From contig JASANZ010002200.1 of the NCBI GenBank assembly GCA_030849805.1, positions 1 to 64,000 of the forward strand: a DNA stretch of 64,000 nt, given 5' to 3'. The stretch comes from Sergeia podlipaevii. Its lineage: Eukaryota; Euglenozoa; Kinetoplastea; Trypanosomatida; Trypanosomatidae. Below the pieces are notes generated by a model. That model searched no databases and was not told where the DNA came from. It saw only the letters and a program-made list of their open reading frames with translations. The position numbers and the translations under genes were made by a program. Below are positions 20,717-29,457 of the stretch, one piece after another (positions within the stretch are counted from its first letter, which is position 1; each line of letters starts with the position of its first letter).

Positions 20717-21937
20717 CTACAACGTCTCCATGAGACGATAGTCTGTCGTTAATGCATCTATGATGGCCTGATTGACCACGTTCCAACTGCGCGACTCTCC
20801 AAAGTTGGTGCTGTGTACTGCACCAAGGGGAGAGGTCCCCCCAGTGGCCACGGTCAACGCCGGCTGCTGCTCTTGCTGTGGTAATAGCGATGATGATGAT
20901 GATGATAACAGCGAAGGAGATAAAGTTGCCGTGATTCTCGCCCCAGCAGGAGCGCCACTCTCTTCTGCTCGTGCTGCTGCTGCTGCTGGCCCTGGTGCAC
21001 CTATAGATGTCTCTGTGGCGTCCACATAGTGCAGTAGACCGTTCATAGTAGGGAACGCGCTCACCGTTGCCATGGTCTTCCTTTCAGAGAACGACGACAC
21101 CTCGGTCAGCATGCTCGTGTACAGTTTGTGGAAGTCACTGGGTTCACATTTGCGCTGCGTGTCTGGGCGGATACTCTCAAGAAATTCTGTCGCACCTCCA
21201 CCACCCGAGCCACTGCCATACTTTGTGGCTTCCTTGATCACCTTGTTTATGCCTGCCGCTACCATCAGCGCCGCTCGACCCGCACTCGACGCGGTCGTGC
21301 AGAGCCCCAGCCCTGCACCATATGACCTGCCATTAGTGCAAGTACTTTTACGATGCAAGGCGCCTTCACCCCACAAGGTGGCCCCAGCCTGAAGCAGAGC
21401 CGCATCTCTGACGGAGACGGTGGCGTTGGTGACGTTCGATCCTGCGGTGCTGCACGCTACGTTTGGGGCCACCACCAGATGTACCTTAAGCTGCAAAAGG
21501 TCTTCCTTATGGTGCGCAGCACAGAGCTCTGCTATCAGGTCATCGCTCGCAGTGGCAGCTTCACACACCGCATCAAGATAGGCATTAAGCACGTTGCTCG
21601 ATGCCCCAGCCTTCGTAGCCAGCCCAAAGGCAGGCACCTGCATAGAATCCATAATGACAAACACATGCACAGTGCAGCTGCCGGTGGTAACAGCAGAGGC
21701 ACCGTCCTTACCGTTTGCACCTAGCGCTTGTGTAGGAGGCAAAGGTTCAAGTACGATAATAGTCTGAGCTGCGGCGTTGTCTGCTCTTCGAGCGCAGACT
21801 GCAACGTGCTTGCGGAGAGTTGGATAGACATCTGTCGGGGTTGCAGTAGGCGCCGCCTCTGGTGTAAGAAGGACATCAAAGTCACTAGTAAGCGCATTGT
21901 CAATGCGGACTTGCAACACTAGCAGCGGAGCCGCCAT
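20717..21937 (-). CDS. Conserved-looking protein of unknown function
   Basis: Protein of 406 residues that I do not recognise. The first 200 residues alternate hydrophobic strands and helices (PLLVLQVRIDNALTSDFDVLL, then HVFVIMDSMQVPAFG and QLKVHLVVAP), consistent with an alpha/beta fold. Residues about 230-270 include a Gly-rich turn and a helix (ALMVAAGINKVIKEATKYG). The C-terminal 100 residues are mostly Ser/Gly/Ala/Gln low complexity, ending in a short ordered tail (WNVVNQAIIDALTTDYRLME). No signal peptide, membrane span or catalytic motif is obvious. The ATG at 21937 follows a good polypyrimidine-AG about 100 bases upstream. It could be a trafficking or scaffold protein, but this is not supported by any visible signature. 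Confidence 0.8.
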   Translation of the reverse strand: MAAPLLVLQVRIDNALTSDFDVLLTPEAAPTATPTDVYPTLRKHVAVCARRADNAAAQTIIVLEPLPPTQALGANGKDGASAVTTGSCTVHVFVIMDSMQVPAFGLATKAGASSNVLNAYLDAVCEAATASDDLIAELCAAHHKEDLLQLKVHLVVAPNVACSTAGSNVTNATVSVRDAALLQAGATLWGEGALHRKSTCTNGRSYGAGLGLCTTASSAGRAALMVAAGINKVIKEATKYGSGSGGGGATEFLESIRPDTQRKCEPSDFHKLYTSMLTEVSSFSERKTMATVSAFPTMNGLLHYVDATETSIGAPGPAAAAARAEESGAPAGARITATLSPSLLSSSSSSLLPQQEQQPALTVATGGTSPLGAVHSTNFGESRSWNVVNQAIIDALTTDYRLMETL

Positions 21938-22406
21938 TATTCAATTCTTTCTCTCTCTCTCTCTTCCTTTTATCCCTTCCTCTTCTTCTTTATTGGTATT
22001 GCAGGTCTGGTATATCAGCACACATGCACATATATACTGGAAGGTAAATGCAGCAATAAACAAGAAGAAAAAGAAGAAGACAGAGATGAAAGCAGCTGAT
22101 GTTGTTGATTAAAAAAAAAAAAAAAAGTAAAGAAGAAGCAGTGGGTGTAACGTATGCAAAATGAGCGTATAGTTCCACTAAATAGTCACACATTCGAATC
22201 GTGTGTTACATATAACATTCATTACATATATATATATAGTGTTTAAAGGCGTTCCTCGTTGCACCTATTCCACGCAACAACTAGCAGTACACAGACGCTC
22301 TATATGCAACACCACAACCCCGCCCCTCTTCCCTTATATACTCTCTACTGCGGCTACCTGCTTGCATATCGCGCTACAGGATAACACGCTACATTGATAT
22401 ACGAGA
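21938..22406. other. Intergenic spacer, 0.47 kb
   Basis: Holds the leader and acceptor of the 406-residue gene, a 15-16 A run near 22110-22125, a small inverted repeat at 22187-22205 (CACAC, loop ATTCGAATC, GTGTG) and a short TA repeat near 22228-22238. No tRNA or other RNA gene was recognised. Confidence 0.6.
22037..22090 (-). promoter_or_regulatory. Predicted trans-splice acceptor of the 406-residue protein gene
   Basis: The minus strand has a long TCTTCTT-type tract followed by GCATTTACCTTCCAG, about 100 bases before the ATG at 21937. Confidence 0.6.
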
Positions 22407-23354
22407 TCAAATTGTGAATTCACGTACCAATTGGCTATCATCCAACAGTAGGCACTTCACATCCTCACCTTCGCAGGAGATCCTCCCTTTGTTTGTCTCA
22501 ACTGCGTGTCTCCGGTCCAGCTCCAACTCTGTCAGTGAGGCAGCATACGCAGCCCGCTCATGACCAGCCCCCACAACCACCACGATAAGCGTCAGAGGAT
22601 ATGGTGGTGCATTGTCATCCCTCATCTCTCGCGGATTATTGCCAGCCAGTGTTGCGCTTGTCGTCGCCGTAGTCGTCGTCGTCGTCGTCGTCGTGGTTGT
22701 TGTTGTGATGGCGGGCGTCTTCCTTCTAGTAGAGGGAGGCCTTCGCGTTAGCAAGAGATACCGCACAGCCAGCAAAATTTGAGTGCGTGCGGGAACAAAC
22801 ACGTCCACGCGGAAGAACTCTCCATAGAGATGATGCTGCTGATGCTGCTGCTGGCTCTCCGCGACGGCTCCACCTTCTCCCTCTTCTTTTTCTTCGTTCT
22901 CTTGTAGAATGACAGGAATAGCAGCGAAAGGACCAAATAGAGCGTGAGACTCACCAAAGGCCAAATAAGCTGCTTCAAGTCGAGGGGGGGTGTTCAAGGA
23001 GGCACACGCGGTACCTGTAGGAACAGCGCCGGTAGGAGGAGATGCGGAGATCAGACCGCGCTCTCGCACCTGCGCAAGATACGAACGCCATGCTGGGAGC
23101 CATGAAGAGTGCTGCAGAAGGGGCTCCTCATGGGAGAATCCACAAAAACGAACTCGCAAAGGGGTGGACGGTGATGTTGCCGTTGTGCTTGACTGCCGAA
23201 GTGCCCGCTCAATCTGAGGTCGCACAGTACGTGTGTAGTATGGGAGTGTTATTTTCTTACTACTAGCAATGTCTACCAAAACAGCAGCAGCAGCAGCAGT
23301 TCTTACTGTATTCGTCGAGTGGAGTGGTAGTAGTAAAGAGCGACATGACCGCAT
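22407..23354 (-). CDS. Protein of unknown function with a poly-Thr tract, possibly mitochondrial
   Basis: Protein of 315 residues, not recognised. The N terminus (MRSCRSLLLPLHSTNTVRTA) is Arg/Ser/Leu-rich and lacks acidic residues, as in mitochondrial presequences. Ordered patches include a Trp/Tyr-containing helix near 115-130 (SWLPAWRSYLAQVRERGL) and a strand-rich block near 180-205 (YGEFFRVDVFVPARTQILL). A run of about 13 Thr near residues 210-225 is encoded by an imperfect trinucleotide repeat. The C-terminal block (TLIVVVVGAGHERAAYAASL) looks like a beta strand, turn and helix. The start at 23354 is the first ATG in frame; no clear acceptor AG was found immediately upstream. No enzymatic motif is visible. 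Confidence 0.72.
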   Translation of the reverse strand: MRSCRSLLLPLHSTNTVRTAAAAAVLVDIASSKKITLPYYTRTVRPQIERALRQSSTTATSPSTPLRVRFCGFSHEEPLLQHSSWLPAWRSYLAQVRERGLISASPPTGAVPTGTACASLNTPPRLEAAYLAFGESHALFGPFAAIPVILQENEEKEEGEGGAVAESQQQHQQHHLYGEFFRVDVFVPARTQILLAVRYLLLTRRPPSTRRKTPAITTTTTTTTTTTTTATTSATLAGNNPREMRDDNAPPYPLTLIVVVVGAGHERAAYAASLTELELDRRHAVETNKGRISCEGEDVKCLLLDDSQLVREFTI

Positions 23355-23881
23355 TATATATACGTATATGATAGTTTAGCAGGATGAAGGTAGAATGATG
23401 ATAATATATATATATATATATGTATCAGGGGAAAGGAGAGTACTCCTCAAGTGCTACTAGATTCCCTTGTTCCCTCGATATAATCGTTATGATTGCTTCA
23501 ATCCTGGGGGGAGGAGAGAGTACTCATATCAGCGCAGGTATGGACCTCCCTTCCTCACTTACACGTAAAGAACAAACAGCACCAAAAAGCGAAAAAGAAG
23601 ATGGGGAAAAAGAAATAATCATCATGTTGGGCATAGAACATCAAATAGATAGAAGATCACATATCGAGATATCGAATACCAATCCAATAGTGATTTGTTT
23701 TACAATCTATTTTCATTTTTTACCTTTTGCGCTTGTTTTCGTAAAGAAGAAACTATCACCTCTTCCTCTCCTTCAATGCCTTTCACACACACATATATAT
23801 ATAAAGGCAAAGAATCTTGAGAAAAAATGACAACAACGCCATCTTCTAAACTCTCCCCTACCCATTCCCAACGGCCCCTCC
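23355..23881. other. Intergenic spacer, 0.5 kb
   Basis: Contains a TA repeat near 23404-23421 and mixed A/T-rich sequence. A plus-strand frame of 136 codons (23420-23830) is not convincing because it opposes the unit and is made of Ser/Ile/Lys-rich spacer-like sequence. Confidence 0.6.
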
Positions 23882-24679
23882 TTAGTCAGCAATCTGCTCC
23901 AGCTCCTCAGCGGAGAGTGGAACAGAGATAGGGGCGACAATGGGGTTGACCTTCTCAACAAACTCCTCGATATCTACGCGACATTTGCAGTCAATGTGAC
24001 CACCGCCCATCCAGAAGTGCGGCGGGGAAAGTTTCATCACGTTGGCGCTGAGCACCACAGGGATGGAGGTCTTAGTGCCAAGAGCGGCGACCGCGCCATG
24101 GCTGAAGCCGGTGAGTTCCTGAGACTTGGCGGGATCTGCAAGACGAAAATTGAACTTCTTCTTGCCCAGCCCCTCGTTCATCTCCTTGATCACACGCATG
24201 ACCCGCTCGCTATCAAACTTATCCACGTACTGGTAGACAATCATGTAAAAGCGCGAGTTCTCACGCACGCTGCAGTCTGCGTTGACGCAGTGTGTGTTCT
24301 CAAGGACAATCGTCTTGCATAAGTGTCCTATAGTGGCCGCACCAAGAATATCGCGACGCCACTGCAGGTTACGCTGATAGTACTCGGATGGAACCCACTT
24401 GAAGATGGCAGAGTAGAGCCTCGTATTGAGACAGTACTTGCGCAGCGCGGCCACCTCGGGGGTATCCTCGGCACATGGCTGCAGCGCCGCGATGGTGGTG
24501 GGGTCCACATGTGCCTTCTGGTTCTTTGACTTGGCAGCTGCGGCTGCACTTGAGGAGACAGAGCAGGACGCTGCGGCAGTGCGCAAAATGGAGTTGTTCA
24601 GCTCACGAAGAGAAGACTCGATGACGTCGTAGCGCGTGGAAAGAGCCACGAGGCGTTGCTCAACAGCAGCGGCAGACAT
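23882..24679 (-). CDS. YbaK/ProXp-type aminoacyl-tRNA editing domain protein
   Basis: Protein of 265 residues. Residues 1-60 form a coiled helix plus Ser/Ala linker. Residues about 70-110 are a kinetoplastid-type helical lead-in. The YbaK/aa-tRNA deacylase fold follows from about 115 to 245: TIGHLCKTIVLE (117-128), YMIVYQYVDKFD (145-156), a Lys-rich helix (K173-K175), then ELTGFSHGAVAALG (188-201), which matches the family glycine motif, and the closing strand with MGGGHIDCKCRVD. Bacterial YbaK, ProX and animal relatives hydrolyse misacylated tRNA in trans; which tRNA this protein edits cannot be told. The start at 24679 follows an excellent acceptor 32 bases upstream. The gene lies two genes downstream of an aspartyl-tRNA synthetase, which may be chance. 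Length and motifs are intact. Confidence 0.9.
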   Translation of the reverse strand: MSAAAVEQRLVALSTRYDVIESSLRELNNSILRTAAASCSVSSSAAAAAKSKNQKAHVDPTTIAALQPCAEDTPEVAALRKYCLNTRLYSAIFKWVPSEYYQRNLQWRRDILGAATIGHLCKTIVLENTHCVNADCSVRENSRFYMIVYQYVDKFDSERVMRVIKEMNEGLGKKKFNFRLADPAKSQELTGFSHGAVAALGTKTSIPVVLSANVMKLSPPHFWMGGGHIDCKCRVDIEEFVEKVNPIVAPISVPLSAEELEQIAD

Positions 24680-24710
24680 TTTGTTCTTTCTGTTTTGTTT
24701 GAATTTCTTA

Positions 24711-24724
24711 CTTAAAAAAAAAAA
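24711..24724 (-). promoter_or_regulatory. Predicted trans-splice acceptor of the YbaK-domain gene
   Basis: Eleven T followed by AAG on the minus strand, about 32 bases before the ATG at 24679. Confidence 0.55.
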
Positions 24725-24849
24725 TTGTTGTGTAAGTATATGTGTTGTGCTTAAGATGTGTGTCGATATAAAGAGCACTTGTGCTCCTTTTCGATAATAA
24801 AACTAATATGTGGTGTGCAATCCTTATTTGAGGTAAATCGTATAAAAGA

Positions 24850-24878
24850 ATAATAATAATAATAATAATAATAATAAA
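24850..24878. repeat. AAT trinucleotide microsatellite
   Basis: Nine or more consecutive TAA units in the spacer upstream of the YbaK-domain gene. Confidence 0.95.
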
Positions 24879-25303
24879 GGCAAGAAAAGATAATAAGAAA
24901 AGGATTCATAAAAAAAAAGGGTCAATAATGTATTCATTATACATAATAAAAGGAGAGCAGCCAAGCGCAAAGAAAAAATAAAAAAATACGCAGGATCATT
25001 AAAAAAAAAAATTAAGCTCTAAAAAAAGGAACATAAGAAACAACGATCACTGAAGCAGTCCTATTCTTACTCCTTCTTTTATACTTATAAATGCATATGT
25101 AAAGTGTTACTTTTTTTTTTCTTTACTTTCATTCCTACAGCGCTTATACGAGATTTAGTTTTTTATAAACAACAACAACTAAGCGGCAAAAAAAAAAGTA
25201 TGTATTGCTCGCTCACCTCCACAGAAGGAAAGAGAGGAGAAGTACACAAGAAATTGTTTGGATTCCCTCCTCCCCCTTCTTCTTGTTTATGTTAATGCTC
25301 AAG

Positions 25304-26377
25304 TCACTTACGGACCTTCTCACGCTGCTCGAGGCATCGAGAGCAGGCGCACAGGAAGCGGTACTGCTCGAGTAGGTGTCTCGTGCGACCAAGCACATCG
25401 TTCCCCAGTGTGATCAGATCGACATACGAAATGGTAATCTCCTCCCCAGGCTCGATGTCACGCAGCGCCTTAAGCCCGATTGCGCCAGCCTGCTTTGGTG
25501 AATGTAAGCGGATCGAAGAGGAAGAGGAGCAGGACGACGATAGAGGACCGCTTTCAGCAAAGGCGTCGTCGTTCTCAGCAAACACCATCGCCGCATTCGG
25601 TGTGCAGCTGTGATTGATCATACACATCACCGTACCCTCCAGGGACCACCCAGTGGTTTCTCTATCACTAAAAGGGAAGCCCAAGCTGTTGCAGCGGGTC
25701 GCAAGCAGCACCTTGGTCAGCTCCTCCGCTGAGACAGGGAAAGGTGGACTGGACCTGCTGAAGGTAGCGACCATGCGATCACGGGCAAAGATCTTGCAAA
25801 AGTTGAGCGCTTCATGAGACTGGGCCTCAGCGTTGGTGTCGAGCAGGCAAAGGTGCTCACGCACCGTCTTCGCGGCCGGCTCCACGACGGTGTTACCGCT
25901 ACTGGACCTTGTCAGCCTCCGCTCTGAACCGCGGGCCTTCTCCAGGTGTACATAAGCGCCATAGTGCAGGCAGAAGCGAACGTAGTCGGTGTCCTGGCCT
26001 GAAGCACGCACTGAGGCAGGCAGCTCACAGTACCATGCGCAGGCAATCTTATGCGCGTGCATAAAAAGTGAGTTGTAAATGGCGTCGGTGTGAATCGTCT
26101 TCGCATCCACCTCCAGCATCTTGGCACAGGTGGAACACAGGACGAACTGATCGCACGTGGGGCACGTGTAGCCGCGAGTTTTCAATCCCTTTGCACTGGG
26201 ACGCTTGTTGTTGGTGGTCTCTGAGTAGCAGTAGGCGCACATGTGGGAGGCAAAAGAAGAGTACAAAGTGGCGATGTCAGCGCGGCACTCATGAATGGCG
26301 GAGCCGCCGGGGATATCTTCAAGGGCAACGACGCCGCGACCCCTGAGGTCGTCCATTTGCTGAACAGTGAACAGCAT
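25304..26377 (-). CDS. SET/MYND (SMYD-type) protein lysine methyltransferase
   Basis: Protein of 357 residues with an intact SET domain split by a MYND-like zinc region, the SMYD layout. The start has the SET opening (GRGVVALEDIPGG, 13-25). Cysteine pairs follow: C47/C50, C72/C75, C81/C84 and H109/C113/C117. The middle is helical. The cofactor motif NHSCTPN is at 255-261, followed by an acidic/Ser insertion (270-290), then DIEPGEEITISYVD (307-320) with the catalytic Tyr-bearing strand. The post-SET cysteines C343, C345 and C348 are present. All residues expected for S-adenosylmethionine binding and catalysis appear to be in place, so an active lysine methyltransferase is likely. Substrate and compartment are unknown. 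Stop is TGA. ATG at 26377; a possible acceptor AG lies near 26441. Confidence 0.92.
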   Translation of the reverse strand: MLFTVQQMDDLRGRGVVALEDIPGGSAIHECRADIATLYSSFASHMCAYCYSETTNNKRPSAKGLKTRGYTCPTCDQFVLCSTCAKMLEVDAKTIHTDAIYNSLFMHAHKIACAWYCELPASVRASGQDTDYVRFCLHYGAYVHLEKARGSERRLTRSSSGNTVVEPAAKTVREHLCLLDTNAEAQSHEALNFCKIFARDRMVATFSRSSPPFPVSAEELTKVLLATRCNSLGFPFSDRETTGWSLEGTVMCMINHSCTPNAAMVFAENDDAFAESGPLSSSCSSSSSIRLHSPKQAGAIGLKALRDIEPGEEITISYVDLITLGNDVLGRTRHLLEQYRFLCACSRCLEQREKVRK

Positions 26378-26725
26378 TGTCCTCTGCCTATTTTGATTTG
26401 GCTTGTCTTTTTTTTTGTTGTTGTTGCTGTTGTTGTTCTCCTTTATATATATTTAAAACGAAAACGACAGAAAGTTCGAGAGTGACAAAAGGCAAAATTG
26501 AGCATATTATTAGTCATAACCATAATACACATATATAAGTATGAGCTATTAAATTGGAAATGTGTACGTGTGCTCAGTACTACTATTATCTTGAATTTTT
26601 TTGTTGTGTAATTGGGTATGTGTATGTGAATAGATCAACTTTCTTTTCACTTCGACTGCACCACTAACTTCTATGCATTACTATTGCAAACGGTGGCAGG
26701 GGGAGGGGGGAGGGAAACTAAACAC
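26378..26725. other. Intergenic spacer, 0.35 kb
   Basis: Short spacer with T/G-rich leader sequence of the SMYD-type gene and the 3' untranslated region of the aspartyl-tRNA synthetase gene. A G-rich stretch lies at 26699-26713. Nothing else seen. Confidence 0.65.
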
Positions 26726-28540
26726 TTACGGTGATATGCGCTTTGGATCCCTTGGAAACAACGAAATCTGCCGAATGTCGCTTGCACCGAGGAAGAACAG
26801 CGCAATGCGCTCAAGTCCGAGCCCAAATCCAGCATGCGGCCACGCACCATACCGGAAGGAGTCAACGTAGTCCTTCACAGAAGCCGGGTTCACCCCCTTC
26901 TCTCTCATCTGGTGAAGCAACAAGGTGACGTCGTGCACACGCTGCGCACCACTACATATCTCCTCTCCGCGGAGGTACATATCGTAACTTCGCGTGCGCG
27001 TTGACTGAGGCTTCGCATCCCTGCCGTTGCCCGAGGCAGTGCAGGAGAGTGACATTGTATAGAAGGGCCTTGCAGACACTGGAAACTGATCGATAATGTA
27101 AACATCCACCCCATAGCGAGCCTTGATGTGTGCCCCCAGATTGCGCTCCTGGGGAAGGCTCAAGTCATCCATTACTACCTCTGCTGTAGTTTCACAGTAA
27201 TCCCGCAGCAGTCGCGCTGCTGAGTCAAAGTCCATGCGCAGCACGCGTGGGTTGGAGCTCAACCCTGTGCCCCCGCCAATACGCGCCATGTATGGATCGT
27301 TAGACGCCTTTGTCTGCGCGGTGTCGTTACCAAGACCATACTTCGCAACCATTTCTAAGGGCACCTCAAACGCGATAGACTTTGCTGTTACCGGCGATGA
27401 CAATAACGGTGGCGATGCCTCCGTGGCGGCGGTGGCCTCGCTCGTGTCCTTCGCGCTGGCAAGAGCCTCGGCTTGAAGCTGAAGAGCCTCTTGCGCTGTT
27501 CCCACTGCCGCGCTGGCGGGAGATGAGGGGTCCTGCAGGTCCGCCAGTACGCCACACAAGACGTGCTCAAGCACGTCTAGCACTTCGAGGTAAGACTCCT
27601 TGATCACCATCTCCGCATCCAGACCAACAAACTCTGTCAAGTGTCGGTGTGTGAGACTGTTCTCCGCCCTAAACACAGGTCCAATCTCAAACACCCGCAT
27701 CGCATCGCCCATGAGCACCATCTGCTTATACAGCTGCGGTGACTGCGCCAAATACGCAGACTGTTGCTCACCAAAGTAGTCAACTTTAAACACAGAGCTG
27801 CCGCCTTCAGAGGCGCTAGGGACAAGTTTTGGGGTATGGATCTCTAAGAAGTCCATCGCCAGCAGACGCTCGCGGAAGCTCTGGCAGATCTGTGAGACCA
27901 CACGCATGACCGCGGCTGAAAGCGGGGTACGCAGGTCGATAACGCGGTGGTTGAGGCGCGTGTCTAACTTTGTGTTCTCATCACGCACAGGGAACGGAAG
28001 CGGCACTGCGGCAGTGCTCAGCACGTGAAAAGACTCTGCATGCAGTTCATACTGCGAGCACGTCGTGGAGGTCACGGGGCTGTCTGCCCTACGCAACACA
28101 CCGGTGACCTCCACAATTGACTCCGGCGTGAGCTCCTTTCTCGCCTGAGTGGCCAATTCCTTACCACTACACACGACCTGAATGGCAGAAAATGGTGGCT
28201 GGCGAAGGTATAGAAAGGCGAGCTTACCACGACCACGTATGCGCTCCACGCGGCCACGAATCATCACCAATTCTTCCCCTTCCGCGTTCCTTCGCGCGTG
28301 TTCTGTCTCTGAGATGGCACATGAATGCTGCTTGGCGTCGTACAACTCCGTTGCGTCCCGCTCGGTAAAGTCTTTGACACTCACCCCTGCCCCTGCAAGA
28401 GGTCCACGCGAACTCGCTAAGCAGGTGGAAGAAGTGCTCAGCTGACGGCGCTGCAGGATGGTGGCTGAAGCGCCAAAGAGGCGCGCTCGCTGCGTGGTGG
28501 TGCAGAGGAGATTTTTTCTACCCACAATACGACGCAGCAT
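26726..28540 (-). CDS. Aspartyl-tRNA synthetase, probably the mitochondrial isoform
   Basis: Class II synthetase of 604 residues that charges tRNA-Asp. Residues 1-45 are Arg/Ser/Leu-rich without acidic residues, a plausible mitochondrial presequence. The anticodon-binding OB fold lies at about 91-178 (LVMIRGRVERIRGRGKLAFL). The catalytic core from about 195 has motif 1 around 228-250, motif 2 at 284-308 (FRAENSLTHRHLTEFVGLD, with the THRH that separates AspRS from AsnRS) and motif 3 at 571-585 (GFGLGLERIALFF), then the conserved end SLFPRDPKRISP. An Ala/Ser-rich insertion of about 50 residues (336-385) follows motif 2. Motif 3 is preceded by YGAWPHAGFG, whereas I remember PPHAGGG in cytosolic enzymes. 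Trypanosoma brucei is known to have separate cytosolic and mitochondrial AspRS; the presequence and these deviations suggest this is the mitochondrial one. Confidence 0.93.
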   Translation of the reverse strand: MLRRIVGRKNLLCTTTQRARLFGASATILQRRQLSTSSTCLASSRGPLAGAGVSVKDFTERDATELYDAKQHSCAISETEHARRNAEGEELVMIRGRVERIRGRGKLAFLYLRQPPFSAIQVVCSGKELATQARKELTPESIVEVTGVLRRADSPVTSTTCSQYELHAESFHVLSTAAVPLPFPVRDENTKLDTRLNHRVIDLRTPLSAAVMRVVSQICQSFRERLLAMDFLEIHTPKLVPSASEGGSSVFKVDYFGEQQSAYLAQSPQLYKQMVLMGDAMRVFEIGPVFRAENSLTHRHLTEFVGLDAEMVIKESYLEVLDVLEHVLCGVLADLQDPSSPASAAVGTAQEALQLQAEALASAKDTSEATAATEASPPLLSSPVTAKSIAFEVPLEMVAKYGLGNDTAQTKASNDPYMARIGGGTGLSSNPRVLRMDFDSAARLLRDYCETTAEVVMDDLSLPQERNLGAHIKARYGVDVYIIDQFPVSARPFYTMSLSCTASGNGRDAKPQSTRTRSYDMYLRGEEICSGAQRVHDVTLLLHQMREKGVNPASVKDYVDSFRYGAWPHAGFGLGLERIALFFLGASDIRQISLFPRDPKRISP

Positions 28541-29457
28541 TCTATCTCCCTAACTATGGTGTTTTTTTTTGGTGGGGTGCCCGCTTTCTATTCCTTTATC
28601 TGCCTTGTGTTCAGCTTATTCACCAAAACAAACAAAAGTCAAATAATAACAATAATGCGTCACAAAAGACGAAGATTTGAATGTGATAACCAGAAACTTC
28701 GCATTTATTTCTAATCCCATTCACCAATAGGTCGACATCTTACCAATCCTGTAAATGATTGTTTTATATAAAAAGATGCTTCAGCATCTATAGTTCTCAT
28801 GTGATTGTGCCTTTCGTTTGTTGTATGCATGCTATATCTTCCCTAGCAACGGACACTGCATTACCTCAAGATTCACAGACGCATTGCACTGTAATATCTT
28901 ACTCCAGCTCTCTCTCTCTCTCTACATATATATATGTGCACATTGACGCGTCTTTCACATAACATTATCATCAAAAAACATAATTTTAGAAAAAGAGAAA
29001 GTACCTGCCATGGCTTTCCTTTTGAAGAGGAATGTAAATGTGCAAGCCTGTCTTGGAGAGACACATAGGGGAAGAGGAGCCTTGGGTCTCCGGGTCTTTT
29101 AGTGCCTGACCTTCCCTCCAGAGCTTCGTTCACGCGCTCACACCAGTAGCAACAACAATAGCGCACACAATGTTTAAAAAAATATATATATATAACTAGC
29201 TGACAAAATCAATCTAGTAAGTAAATGCAGAAGAATGAACAATAAACAACAAAAGGGACCCCCCCTTTCAAAAAGAAAAAAAGAGAGAGCAACAACAATG
29301 AGTGCACTATATATGCATAAATAACAAAATACCTGCACAGTCTTTGAGAGGAAATAATAAAGAGGAAAAAGAAAAAGATAAACATTTTTTTTCTTCTGTA
29401 TTGCATCTTCCTCTTCTCTCTTCTCTGCCTTTCCGTTGTGCGTGATCATTTTCTCTC
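28541..29457. other. Intergenic spacer, 0.9 kb
   Basis: Leader of the AspRS gene (possible acceptor AG near 28615 after a T/G-rich tract) and 3' untranslated region of the CAP gene. It contains a TC repeat near 28911-28922 and A-rich runs. Overlapping frames are Phe/Leu/Tyr-rich spacer translations and were not called. Confidence 0.6.

Larger units (their letters stand above)
24680..25303. other. Intergenic spacer, 0.6 kb
   Basis: Very A/T-rich, with the acceptor of the YbaK gene at its left, an AAT microsatellite and several A8-A10 runs between 24900 and 25030. Nothing gene-like. Confidence 0.65.

Noticed and set aside
22187..22205. Inverted repeat containing TTCGAAT, looked at as a possible tRNA T arm
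   Set aside because: The loop has nine bases and lacks the GGTTC start, and no acceptor or anticodon stem could be built around it.
26726..28540. Alternative reading as asparaginyl-tRNA synthetase, because of the AGFGLGLER sequence
   Set aside because: Motif 2 contains THRHLTEF, typical of AspRS, and the end SLFPRDPKRISP is the AspRS ending.
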